Below are positions 1-11,706 of a stretch of 64,000 nt of DNA, one piece after another (the first letter of the stretch is position 1; the number at the start of each line of letters is the position of its first letter). The notes beneath the pieces are model-generated. The model saw nothing but the letters and a program-made list of their open reading frames with translations. It made no database searches and had not been told where the DNA came from. The DNA lies in contig NW_027478522.1 in NCBI RefSeq assembly GCF_051014685.1, forward strand, positions 930,001-994,000, in the 5' to 3' direction. This DNA comes from Ptiloglossa arizonensis. Taxonomy: Eukaryota; Arthropoda; Insecta; Hymenoptera; Colletidae. The position numbers were made by a program, and so were the translations under genes.

Positions 1-2105
1 GCAAAATTTCTGTTGCATCTGAAAGTAGAAACTCGCCCGATTACAACGGTATGCGTACTTTTCCCCTAGGCCGTTCTAGTTATCCGTTTCGAGCATCAGA
101 ACTGCGAAAATTTTGAGTTTCTCAACAGTTTCTTACCTTCAAATTGCCATATCTCGCGAAAGGATCGACGAATCCGCAAAATTTCTGTTGCATCTGAAAG
201 TAGAAACTCGCCCGATTACAACGGTATGCGTTTTCCGCTAGGCCGTTCTAGTTATCAGTTTCGAGCATCAGAACTGCGAAAATTTTGAGTTTCTCAAACG
301 TTTGTTACCTCCAAACTGCCATATCTCGCGAACGGATTGACCAATCCGCAAAATTTTTGTTGCATCTGAAAGTAGAAACTCGCCCGATTACAACGGTATG
401 TGTACTGTTACCCTAGGCCGTTCCAGTTATTCGTTTCGAGCATCAGAACTGCGAAAATTTTGAGTTTCTAATCCGTTTCTTACCTCCAAACTGCCATATC
501 TCGCGAACGGATAGACCAATCCTCAAAATTACTGTTGCATCTGAAAGTAGAGACTCGCCCGATTACAACAGTATGCGTACTTTTCCCCTAGGCCGTTCTA
601 GTTATGCTTGTCGAGCATCAGAACTGCGAAAATTTTGAGTTTCTCAAGCGTTTCTTACCTCCAAACTGCCATATCTCGCGAACGGATTGACCAATCCGCA
701 AAATTTTTAGTTGCATCTGAAAGTAGAAACTCGCCCGATTACAACGGTATGTGTACTTTTCCCCTAGGCCGTTCCAGTTATTCGTTTCGAGCATCAGAAC
801 TGCGAAAATTTTGAGTTTCTCATCCGTTTCTTACCTCCAAACTGCCATATCTCGCGAACGGATTGACCAATCCGCAAAATTTTTGTTGCATCTGAAAGTA
901 GAAACTCGCCCGATTACATCGGTATGCGTAATTTTCCCCTAGGCCGTTGTAGTTATTCGTTTCGAGCATCAGAACTGCGAAAATTTGAGTTTCTCAACCG
1001 TTTCTTACCTCCAAACTGCCATATCTCGCGAACGGATCGACGAATCTGCAAAATTTCTGTTGCATCTGAAAGTAGAAACTCGTCCGATTACAACGGTATG
1101 CGTACTTTTCCCCTAGGCCGTTCTAGTTATCCGTTTCGAGCATCAGAACTGCGAAAATTTTGAGTTTCTCAAACGTTTGTTACCTCCAAACTGCCATATC
1201 TCGCGAACGGATAGACCAATCCTCAAAATTCCTGTTGCATCTGAAAGTAGAGACTCGCCCGATTACAACAGTATGCGTACTTTTCCCCTAGGCCGTTCTA
1301 GTTATGCTTGTCGAGCATCAGAACTGCGAAACTTTTGAGTTTCTCAAGCGTTTCTTACCTCCAAACTGCCATATCTCGCGAACGGATTGACCAATCCGCA
1401 AAATTTATGTTGCATCTGAAAGTAGAAACTCGCCCGATTACAACGGTGGGCGTACTTTTCCGGTAGGCCGTTCTAGTTATCCGTTTCGAGCATCAGAACT
1501 GCGAAAATTTTGAGTTTCTCAACCGTTTCTTACCTCCAAACTGCCATATCTCGCGAACGGATCGACGAATCCGCAAAATTTCTCCTGCATCTGAAAGTAG
1601 AAACTCGCCCGATTACAACGGTATGCGCACTTTTCCGCTAGGCCGTTCTAGTTATCCGTTTCGAGCATCAGAACTGCGAAAATTTTGAGTTTCTCAAACG
1701 TTTGTTACCTCCAAACTGCCATATCTCGCGAACGGATAGATCAATCCTCAAAATTTCTGTTGCATCTGAAAGTAGAGACTCGCCCGATTACAACAGTATG
1801 CGTACTTTTCCCCTAGATCGTTCTAGTTATGCTTGTCGAGCATCAGAACTGCGAAACTTTTGAGTTTCTCAAGCGTTTCTTACCTCCAAACTGCCATATC
1901 TCGCGAACGGATTGACCAATCCGCAAAATTTCTGTTGCATCTGAAAGCAGAAACTCGCCCGATTACAACGGTCTGTGTACTTTTCCCCTAGGCCGTTCCA
2001 GTCATTCGTTTCGAGCATCAGAACAGCGAAAATTTTGAGTTTCTCATCCGTTTCTTACCTCCAAACTGCCATATCTCGCGAACGGATAGACCAATCCTCA
2101 AAATT
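1..2105. repeat. Heterogeneous satellite segment, no clean HOR
   Basis: About 12 monomers that alternate between variant types without an exact longer period. A loose three-monomer (525 bp) rhythm is visible: the 'gcttgtcgagc' variant followed by 'gcgaaacttttgag' occurs near 1305 and again near 1830. This segment holds three indels not seen elsewhere: a 3-bp deletion near 226, a 1-bp insertion near 708 and a 1-bp deletion near 985. No gene or unique sequence is present. Compared with the rest of the window it is the least homogenised part, which could mean it lies nearer an array edge or is older; that is inference. Confidence 0.8.
1383..1398. other. Short inverted repeat in the monomer (example), 6-bp stem, 4-nt loop
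   Basis: CGGATT-GACC-AATCCG is a perfect 6-bp inverted repeat at monomer positions 161-175 plus the first base of the next monomer. It occurs in every monomer of the 'ggattgaccaatccg' type. In the 'ggatcgacgaatccg' type the stem is 5 bp (CGGAT/ATCCG) with a 6-nt loop. In the 'ggatagaccaatcct' type only GGAT/ATCC pairs. It sits right after the conserved TCGCGA. A role in cruciform formation or protein binding is possible but unproven. Confidence 0.6.
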
Positions 2106-5100
2106 TCTGTTGCATCTGAAAGTAGAAACTCGCCCGATTACAACGGTATGCGTACTTTTCCCCTAAGCCGTTCTAGTTATCCGTTTCGAGCATCAGAACT
2201 GCGAAAATTTTGAGTTTCTCAACCGTTTCTTACCTCCAAACTGCCATATCTCGCGAACGGATCGACGAATCCGCAAAATTTCCGTTGCATCTGAAAGTAG
2301 AAACTCGCCCGATTACAACGGTATGCGTACTTTTCCGCTAGGCTGTTCTAGTTATCCGTTTCGAGCATCAGAACTGCGAAAATTTTGAGTTTCTCAAACG
2401 TTTGTTACCTCCAAACTGCCATATCTCGCGAACGGATAGACCAATCCTCAAAATTTCTGTTGCATCTGAAAGTAGAGACTCGCCCGATTACAACAGTATG
2501 CGTACTTTTCCCCTAGGCCGTTCTAGTTATGCTTGTCGAGCATCAGAACTGCGAAACTTTTGAGTTTCTCAAGCGTTTCTTACCTCCAAACTGCAATATC
2601 TCGCGAACGGATTGACCAATCCGCAAAATTTTTGTTGCATCTGAAAGTAGAAACTCGCCCGATTACAACGGTATGTGTACTATTCCCCTAGGCCGTTCTA
2701 GTTATTCGTTTCGAGCATCAGGACTGTGAAAATTTTGAGTTTCTCAACCGTTTCTTACCTCCAAACTGCCATATCTCGCGAACGGATCGACCAATCCGCA
2801 AAATTTCTGTTGCATCTTAAGGTAGAAACTCGTCCGATTACAACGGTATGCGTACTTTTCCCCTAGGCCGTTCTAGTTATTCGTTTCGAGCATCAGAACT
2901 GCGAAAATTTTGAGTTTCTTAAACGTTTGTTACATCCAAATTGCCATATCTCGCGAACGGATTGACCAATCCGCAAAATTTCTGTTGCATCTGAAAGCAG
3001 AAACTCGCCCGATTACAACGGTATGCGTACTTTTCCGCTAGGCCGTTCTAGTTATCCGTTTCGAGCATCAGAACTGCGAAAATTTTGAGTTTCTCAAACG
3101 TTTGTTACCTCCAAACTGCCATATCTCGCGAACGGATAGACCAATCCTCAAAATTTCTGTTGCATCTGAAAGTAGAGACTCGCCCGATTACAACAGTATG
3201 CGTACTTTTCCCTTAGGCCGTTCTAGTTATGCTTGTCGAGCATCAGAACTGCGAAAAGTTTGAGTTTCTCAACCGTTTCTTACCTCCAAACTGCCATATC
3301 TCGCGAACGGATCGACGAATCCGCAAAATTTCTGTTGCGTCTGAAAGTAGAAACTCGCCCGATTACAACGGTATGCGTACTTTTCCGCTAGGCCGTTCTA
3401 GTTATCCGTTTCGAGCATCAGAACTGCGAAAATTTTGAGTTTCTCAAACGTTTGTTAACTCCAAACTGCCATATCTCGCGAACGGATAGACCAATCCTCA
3501 AAATTTCTGTTGCATCTGAAAGTAGAAACTCGCCCGATTACAACGGTATGCGTACTTTTCGCCTAGGCCGTTCTAGTTATCGGTTTCGAGCATCAGAACT
3601 GCGAAAATTTTGAGTTTCTCAACCGTTTCTTACCTCCAAACTGCCATATCTCGCGAACGGATCGACGAATCTGCAAAATTTCTGTTGCATCTGAAAGTAG
3701 AAACTCGCCCGATTACAACGGTATGCGTACATTTCCGCTAGGCCGTTCTAGTTATCCGTTTCGAGCATCAGAACTGCGAAAATTTTGAGTTTCTCAAACG
3801 TTTGTTACCTCCAAACTGCCATATCTCGCGAACGGATAGACCAATCCTCAAAATTTCTGTTGCATCTGAAAGTAGAGACTCGCCCGATTACAACAGTATG
3901 CGTACATTTCCCCTAGGCCGTTCTAGTTATGCTTGTCGAGCATCAGAACTGCGAAACTTTTGAGTTTCTCAAGCGTTTCTTACCTCCAAACTGCAATATC
4001 TCGCGAACGGATTGACCAATCCGCAAAATTTTTGTTGCATCTGAAAGTAGAAACTCGCCCGATTACAACGGTATGTGTACTATTCCCCTAGGCCGTTCTA
4101 GTTATTCGTTTCGAGCATCTGGACTGTGAAAATTTTGAGTTTCTCAACCGTTTCTTACCTCCAAACTGCCATATCTCGCGAACGGATCGACCAATCCGCA
4201 AAATTTCTGTTGCATCTTAAGGTAGAAACTCGTCCGATTACAACGGTATGCGTACTTTTCCCCTAGGCCGTTCTAGTTATTCGTTTCGAGCATCAGAACT
4301 GCGAAAATTTTGAGTTTCTTAAACGTTTGTTACATCCAAATTGCCATATCTCGCGAACGGATTGACCAATCCGCAAAATTTCTGTTGCATCTGAAAGTAG
4401 AAACTCGCCCGATTACAACGGTATGCGTACTTTTCCCCTAAGCCGTTCTAGTTATCCGTTTCGAGCATCAGAACTGCGAAAATTTTGAGTTTCTCAACCG
4501 TTTTTTACCTCCAAACTGCCATATCTCGCGAACGGATCGACGAATCCGCAAAATTTCCGTTGCATCTGAAAGTAGAAACTCGCCCGATTACAACGGTATG
4601 CGTACTTTTCCGCTAGGCTGTTCTAGTTATCCGTTTCGAGCATCAGAACTGCGAAAATTTTGAGTTTCTCAAACGTTTGTTACCTCCAAACTGCCATATC
4701 TCGCGAACGGATAGACCAATCCTCAAAATTTCTGTTGCATCTGAAAGTAGAGACTCGCCCGATTACAACAGTATGCGTACTTTTCCCCTAGGCCGTTCTA
4801 GTTATGCTTGTCGAGCATCAGAACTGCGAAACTTTTGAGTTTCTCAAGCGTTTCTTACCTCCAAACTGCAATATCTCGCGAACGGATTGACCAATCCGCA
4901 AAATTTTTGTTGCATCTGAAAGTAGAAACTCGCCCGATTACAACGGTATGTGTACTATTCCCCTAGGCCGTTCTAGTTATTCGTTTCGAGCATCAGGACT
5001 GTGAAAATTTTGAGTTTCTCAACCGTTTCTTACCTCCAAACTGCCATATCTCGCGAACGGATCGACCAATCCGCAAAATTTCTGTTGCATCTTAAGGTAG

Positions 5101-6655
5101 AAACTCGTCCGATTACAACGGTATGCGTACTTTTCCCCTAGGCCGTTCTAGTTATTCGTTTCGAGCATCAGAACTGCGAAAATTTTGAGTTTCTTAAACG
5201 TTTGTTACATCCAAATTGCCATATCTCGCGAACGGATTGACCAATCCGCAAAATTTCTGTTGCATCTGAAAGCAGAAACTCGCCCGATTACAACGGTATG
5301 CGTACTTTTCCGCTAGGCCGTTCTAGTTATCCGTTTCGAGCATCAGAACTGCGAAAATTTTGAGTTTCTCAAACGTTTGTTACCTCCAAACTGCCATATC
5401 TCGCGAACGGATAGACCAATCCTCAAAATTTCTGTTGCATCTGAAAGTAGAGACTCGCCCGATTACAACAGTATGCGTACTTTTCCCTTAGGCCGTTCTA
5501 GTTATGCTTGTCGAGCATCAGAACTGCGAAAAGTTTGAGTTTCTCAACCGTTTCTTACCTCCAAACTGCCATATCTCGCGAACGGATCGACGAATCCGCA
5601 AAATTTCTGTTGCGTCTGAAAGTAGAAACTCGCCCGATTACAACGGTATGCGTACTTTTCCGCTAGGCCGTTCTAGTTATCCGTTTCGAGCATCAGAACT
5701 GCGAAAATTTTGAGTTTCTCAAACGTTTGTTAACTCCAAACTGCCATATCTCGCGAACGGATAGACCAATCCTCAAAATTTCTGTTGCATCTGAAAGTAG
5801 AAACTCGCCCGATTACAACGGTATGCGTACTTTTCGCCTAGGCCGTTCTAGTTATCGGTTTCGAGCATCAGAACTGCGAAAATTTTGAGTTTCTCAACCG
5901 TTTCTTACCTCCAAACTGCCATATCTCGCGAACGGATCGACGAATCTGCAAAATTTCTGTTGCATCTGAAAGTAGAAACTCGCCCGATTACAACGGTATG
6001 CGTACTTTTCCGCTAGGCCGTTCTAGTTATCCGTTTCGAGCATCAGAACTGCGAAAATTTTGAGTTTCTCAAACGTTTGTTACCTCCAAACTGCCATATC
6101 TCGCGAACGGATAGACCAATCCTCAAAATTTCTGTTGCATCTGAAAGTAGAGACTCGCCCGATTACAACAGTATGCGTACATTTCCCCTAGGCCGTTCTA
6201 GTTATGCTTGTCGAGCATCAGAACTGCGAAACTTTTGAGTTTCTCAAGCGTTTCTTACCTCCAAACTGCAATATCTCGCGAACGGATTGACCAATCCGCA
6301 AAATTTTTGTTGCATCTGAAAGTAGAAACTCGCCCGATTACAACGGTATGTGTACTATTCCCCTAGGCCGTTCTAGTTATTCGTTTCGAGCATCTGGACT
6401 GTGAAAATTTTGAGTTTCTCAACCGTTTCTTACCTCCAAACTGCCATATCTCGCGAACGGATCGACCAATCCGCAAAATTTCTGTTGCATCTTAAGGTAG
6501 AAACTCGTCCGATTACAACGGTATGCGTACTTTTCCCCTAGGCCGTTCTAGTTATTCGTTTCGAGCATCAGAACTGCGAAAATTTTGAGTTTCTTAAACG
6601 TTTGTTACATCCAAATTGCCATATCTCGCGAACGGATTGACCAATCCGCAAAATT
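2105..6655. repeat. Two tandem copies of a 13-monomer HOR (2275 bp)
   Basis: Copy 1 is about 2105-4380 and copy 2 about 4380-6655. Marker variants recur at +2275: 'tccgttgcat' at 2281 and 4556, 'ccctaagccg' at 2161 and 4436, 'gcatcttaaggtag' near 2812, 5087 (also 4212 and 6487 within the units), and 'gaaaagtttgag' near 3253 and 5528. Few differences separate the copies, for example 'gtacatttccgc' at 3728 versus 'gtacttttccgc' at 6003, and 'gttttttacc' near 4500 versus 'gtttcttacc' near 2225. The left edge is set by divergence upstream of about 2105 versus 4380, and the right edge by divergence after about 6670. The pattern is a recent tandem duplication, probably by unequal exchange (inference). 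Confidence 0.88.
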
Positions 6656-9600
6656 TCTGTTGCATCTGAAAGCAGAAACTCGCCCGATTACAACAGTATG
6701 CGTACTTTTCCCCTAGGCCGTTCTAGTTATGCTTGTCGAGCATCAGAACTGCGAAAATTTTGAGTTTCTCAAGCGTTTCTTACCTCCAAACTGCCATATC
6801 TCGCGAACGGATTGACCAATCCTCAAAATTTCTGTTGCATCTGAAAGTAGAAACTCGCCCGATTACAACGGTATGCGTAATATTCCCCTAGGCCGTTCTA
6901 GTTATTCGTTTCGAGCATCAGAACTGCGAAAATTTTGAGTTTCTCAACCGTTTCTTACCTCCAAACTGCCATATCTCGCGAACGGATCGACGAATCCGCA
7001 AAATGTCTGTTGCATCTGAAAGTAGAAACTCGCCCGATGACAACGGTATGCGTACTTTTCCCCTAGGCCGTTCTAGTTATCCGTTTCGAGCATCAGAACT
7101 GCGAAAATTTTGAGTTTCTCAACCGTTTCTTACCTCCAAACTGCCATATCTCGCGAACGGATCGACGAATCCGCAAAATTTCTGTTGCATCTGAAAGTAG
7201 AAACTCGCCCGATTACAACGGTAGGCGTACTTTTCCGCTAGGCCGTTCTAGTTATCCGTTTCGAGCATCAGAACTGCGAAAATTTTGAGTTTCTCAAACG
7301 TTTGTTACCTCCAAACTGCCATATCTCGCGAACGGATAGACCAATCCTCAAAATTTCTGTTGCATCTGAAAGTAGAGACTCGCCCGATTACAACAGTATG
7401 CGTACTTTTCCCCTAGGCCGTTCTAGTTATGCTTGTCGAGCATCAGAACTGCGAAACTTTTGAGTTTCTCAAGCGTTTCTTACCTCCAAACTGCCATATC
7501 TCGCGAACGGATTGACCAATCCGCAAAATTTCTGTTGCATCTGAAAGTAGAAACTCGTCCGATTACAACGGCATGCGTACATTTCCCCTAGGCCGTTCTA
7601 GTTATTCGTTTCGAGCGTCAGAACTGCGAAAATTTTGAGTTTCTTAAACGTTTGTTACATCCAAATTGCCATATCTCGCGAACGGATTGACCAATCCGCA
7701 AAATTTCTGTTGCATCTGAAAGCAGAACCTCGCCCGATTACAACGGTCTGTGTACTTTTACCCTAGGCCGTTCCAGTCATTCGTTTCGAGCATCAGAACT
7801 GCGAAAATTTTGAGTTTCTCATCCGTTTCTTACCTCCAAACTGCCATATCTCGCGAACGGATAGACCAATCCTCAAAATTTCTGTTGCATCTGAAAGTAG
7901 AGACTCGCCCGATTACAACAGTATGCGTACTTTTCCCCTAGGCCGTTCTTGTTATGCTTGTCGAGCATCAGAACTGCGAAAATTTTGAGTTTCTCAAGCG
8001 TTTCTTACCTCCAAACTGCCATATCTCGCGAACGGATTGACCAATCCTCAAAATTTCTGTTGCATCTGAAAGTAGAGACTCGCCCGATTACAACAGTATG
8101 CGTACTTTTCCCCTAGGCCGTTCTAGTTATGCTTGTCGAGCATCAGAACTGCGAAACTTTTGAGTTTCTCAAGCGTTTCTTACCTCCAAACTGCAATATC
8201 TCGCGAACGGATTGACCAATCCGCAAAATTTTTGTTGCATCTGAAAGTAGAAACTCGCCCGATTACAACGGTATGTGTACTATTCCCCTAGGCCGTTCTA
8301 GTTATTCGTTTCGAGCATCAGGACTGTGAAAATTTTGAGTTTCTCAACCGTTTCTTACCTCCAAACTGCCATATCTCGCGAACGGATCGACCAATCCGCA
8401 AAATTTCTGTTGCATCTTAAGGTAGAAACTCGTCCGATTACAACGGTATGCGTACTTTTCCCCTAGGCCGTTCTAGTTATTCGTTTCGAGCATCAGAACT
8501 GCGAAAATTTTGAGTTTCTTAAACGTTTGTTACATCCAAATTGCCATATCTCGCGAACGGATTGACCAATCCGCAAAATTTCTGTTGCATCTGAAAGCAG
8601 AAACTCGCCCGATTACAACGGTATGCGTACTTTTCCGCTAGGCCGTTCTAGTTATCCGTTTCGAGCATCAGAACTGCGAAAATTTTGAGTTTCTCAAACG
8701 TTTGTTACCTCCAAACTGCCATATCTCGCGAACGGATAGACCAATCCTCAAAATTTCTGTTGCATCTGAAAGTAGAGACTCGCCCGATTACAACAGTATG
8801 CGTACTTTTCCCTTAGGCCGTTCTAGTTATGCTTGTCGAGCATCAGAACTGCGAAAAGTTTGAGTTTCTCAACCGTTTCTTACCTCCAAACTGCCATATC
8901 TCGCGAACGGATCGACGAATCCGCAAAATTTCTGTTGCGTCTGAAAGTAGAAACTCGCCCGATTACAACGGTATGCGTACTTTTCCGCTAGGCCGTTCTA
9001 GTTATCCGTTTCGAGCATCAGAACTGCGAAAATTTTGAGTTTCTCAAACGTTTGTTAACTCCAAACTGCCATATCTCGCGAACGGATAGACCAATCCTCA
9101 AAATTTCTGTTGCATCTGAAAGTAGAAACTCGCCCGATTACAACGGTATGCGTACTTTTCGCCTAGGCCGTTCTAGTTATCGGTTTCGAGCATCAGAACT
9201 GCGAAAATTTTGAGTTTCTCAACCGTTTCTTACCTCCAAACTGCCATATCTCGCGAACGGATCGACGAATCTGCAAAATTTCTGTTGCATCTGAAAGTAG
9301 AAACTCGCCCGATTACAACGGTATGCGTACTTTTCCGCTAGGCCGTTCTAGTTATCCGTTTCGAGCATCAGAACTGCAAAAATTTTGAGTTTCTCAAACG
9401 TTTGTTACCTCCAAACTGCCATATCTCGCGAACGGATAGACCAATCCTCAAAATTTCTGTTGCATCTGAAAGTAGAGACTCGCCCGATTACAACAGTATG
9501 CGTACATTTCCCCTAGGCCGTTCTAGTTATGCTTGTCGAGCATCAGAACTGCGAAACTTTTGAGTTTCTCAAGCGTTTCTTACCTCCAAACTGCAATATC

Positions 9601-11368
9601 TCGCGAACGGATTGACCAATCCGCAAAATTTTTGTTGCATCTGAAAGTAGAAACTCGCCCGATTACAACGGTATGTGTACTATTCCCCTAGGCCGTTCTA
9701 GTTATTCGTTTCGAGCATCTGGACTGTGAAAATTTTGAGTTTCTCAACCGTTTCTTACCTCCAAACTGCCATATCTCGCGAACGGATCGACCAATCCGCA
9801 AAATTTCTGTTGCATCTTAAGGTAGAAACTCGTCCGATTACAACGGTATGCGTACTTTTCCCCTAGGCCGTTCTAGTTATTCGTTTCGAGCATCAGAACT
9901 GCGAAAATTTTGAGTTTCTTAAACGTTTGTTACATCCAAATTGCCATATCTCGCGAACGGATTGACCAATCCGCAAAATTTCTGTTGCATCTGAAAGCAG
10001 AAACTCGCCCGATTACAACAGTATGCGTACTTTTCCCCTAGGCCGTTCTAGTTATGCTTGTCGAGCATCAGAACTGCGAAAATTTTGAGTTTCTCAAGCG
10101 TTTCTTACCTCCAAACTGCCATATCTCGCGAACGGATTGACCAATCCTCAAAATTTCTGTTGCATCTGAAAGTAGAAACTCGCCCGATTACAACGGTATG
10201 CGTAATATTCCCCTAGGCCGTTCTAGTTATTCGTTTCGAGCATCAGAACTGCGAAAATTTTGAGTTTCTCAACCGTTTCTTACCTCCAAACTGCCATATC
10301 TCGCGAACGGATCGACGAATCCGCAAAATGTCTGTTGCATCTGAAAGTAGAAACTCGCCCGATGACAACGGTATGCGTACTTTTCCCCTAGGCCGTTCTA
10401 GTTATCCGTTTCGAGCATCAGAACTGCGAAAATTTTGAGTTTCTCAACCGTTTCTTACCTCCAAACTGCCATATCTCGCGAACGGATCGACGAATCCGCA
10501 AAATTTCTGTTGCATCTGAAAGTAGAAACTCGCCCGATTACAACGGTAGGCGTACTTTTCCGCTAGGCCGTTCTAGTTATCCGTTTCGAGCATCAGAACT
10601 GCGAAAATTTTGAGTTTCTCAAACGTTTGTTACCTCCAAACTGCCATATCTCGCGAACGGATAGACCAATCCTCAAAATTTCTGTTGCATCTGAAAGTAG
10701 AGACTCGCCCGATTACAACAGTATGCGTACTTTTCCCCTAGGCCGTTCTAGTTATGCTTGTCGAGCATCAGAACTGCGAAACTTTTGAGTTTCTCAAGCG
10801 TTTCTTACCTCCAAACTGCCATATCTCGCGAACGGATTGACCAATCCGCAAAATTTCTGTTGCATCTGAAAGTAGAAACTCGTCCGATTACAACGGCATG
10901 CGTACATTTCCCCTAGGCCGTTCTAGTTATTCGTTTCGAGCGTCAGAACTGCGAAAATTTTGAGTTTCTTAAACGTTTGTTACATCCAAATTGCCATATC
11001 TCGCGAACGGATTGACCAATCCGCAAAATTTCTGTTGCATCTGAAAGCAGAACCTCGCCCGATTACAACGGTCTGTGTACTTTTACCCTAGGCCGTTCCA
11101 GTCATTCGTTTCGAGCATCAGAACTGCGAAAATTTTGAGTTTCTCATCCGTTTCTTACCTCCAAACTGCCATATCTCGCGAACGGATAGACCAATCCTCA
11201 AAATTTCTGTTGCATCTGAAAGTAGAGACTCGCCCGATTACAACAGTATGCGTACTTTTCCCCTAGGCCGTTCTTGTTATGCTTGTCGAGCATCAGAACT
11301 GCGAAAATTTTGAGTTTCTCAAGCGTTTCTTACCTCCAAACTGCCATATCTCGCGAACGGATTGACCA
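4718..11368. repeat. Two tandem copies of a 19-monomer HOR (3325 bp)
   Basis: Copy 1 is about 4718-8043 and copy 2 about 8043-11368. Markers recur at +3325: 'gaaaagtttgag' near 5528 and 8853, 'ttgttaactcc' near 5728 and 9053, 'gatgacaacgg' near 7036 and 10361, 'gcaaaatgtctg' near 6998 and 10323, 'gcgtcagaactg' near 7615 and 10940, and 'ccgttcttgtta' near 7944 and 11269. Copy 1 begins inside the second copy of the 2275-bp HOR, so this duplication happened after or on top of that one. Single-base differences such as 'gaactgcaaaaa' near 9371 separate the copies. No coding sequence is present. Confidence 0.88.
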
Positions 11369-11611
11369 ATCCTCAAAATTTCTGTTGCATCTGAAAGTAG
11401 AAACTCGCCCGATTACAACGGTATGCGTAATTTTCCCCTAGGCCGTTCTAGTTATTCGTTTCGAGCATCAGAACTGCGAAAATTTTGAGTTTCTCAACCG
11501 TTTCTTACCTCCAAACTGCCATATCTCGCGAATGGATAGACGAATCCGCAAAATTTCTGTTGCATCTGAAAGTAGAAACTCGCCCGATTACAACGGTATG
11601 CGTACTTTTCC

Positions 11612-11617
11612 CCTAGG
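11612..11617. other. Near-regular CCTAGG palindrome (example copy)
   Basis: CCTAGG (the AvrII recognition sequence) lies at monomer positions 65-70 in most monomers. It is lost in variants reading 'cgctagg', 'ccctaagc', 'ccctagac', 'ccctagcc', 'cccgagg' or 'cccaagg'. Its TAG is one of the stops that limits reading frames, so loss of TAG lengthens chance open frames, as near 30686, 33310 and 35059. Confidence 0.7.
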
Positions 11618-11700
11618 CCGTTCTAGTTATCCGTTTCGAGCATCAGAACTGCGAAAATTTTGAGTTTCTCAACCGTTTCTTACCTCCAAACTGCCATATC

Positions 11701-11706
11701 TCGCGA
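11701..11706. other. Conserved TCGCGA palindrome (example copy)
   Basis: The block 'ccatatctcgcgaacgg', with the palindrome TCGCGA, is the most invariant part of the monomer. Exceptions I noticed are few: 'tctctcgaacgg' near 24997 and 27447, 'tatttcgcg' near 37429, 'tacctcgcg' near 40392 and 55262, 'tcttgcgaac' near 40570, 'atttctcgcg' near 47038 and 47563, and 'gtatctcgcg' near 49839 and 52986. It is also an NruI recognition sequence, so it recurs about every 175 bp. Confidence 0.7.

Noticed and set aside
11634..11646. Pol III B-box-like motif ('gtttcgagcat') suggesting a tRNA-derived SINE origin
   Set aside because: It fits only the central TTCGA of the B box, the trailing CC is missing, and I see no A box at a suitable distance and no T-run terminator. 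Chance is enough to explain it.
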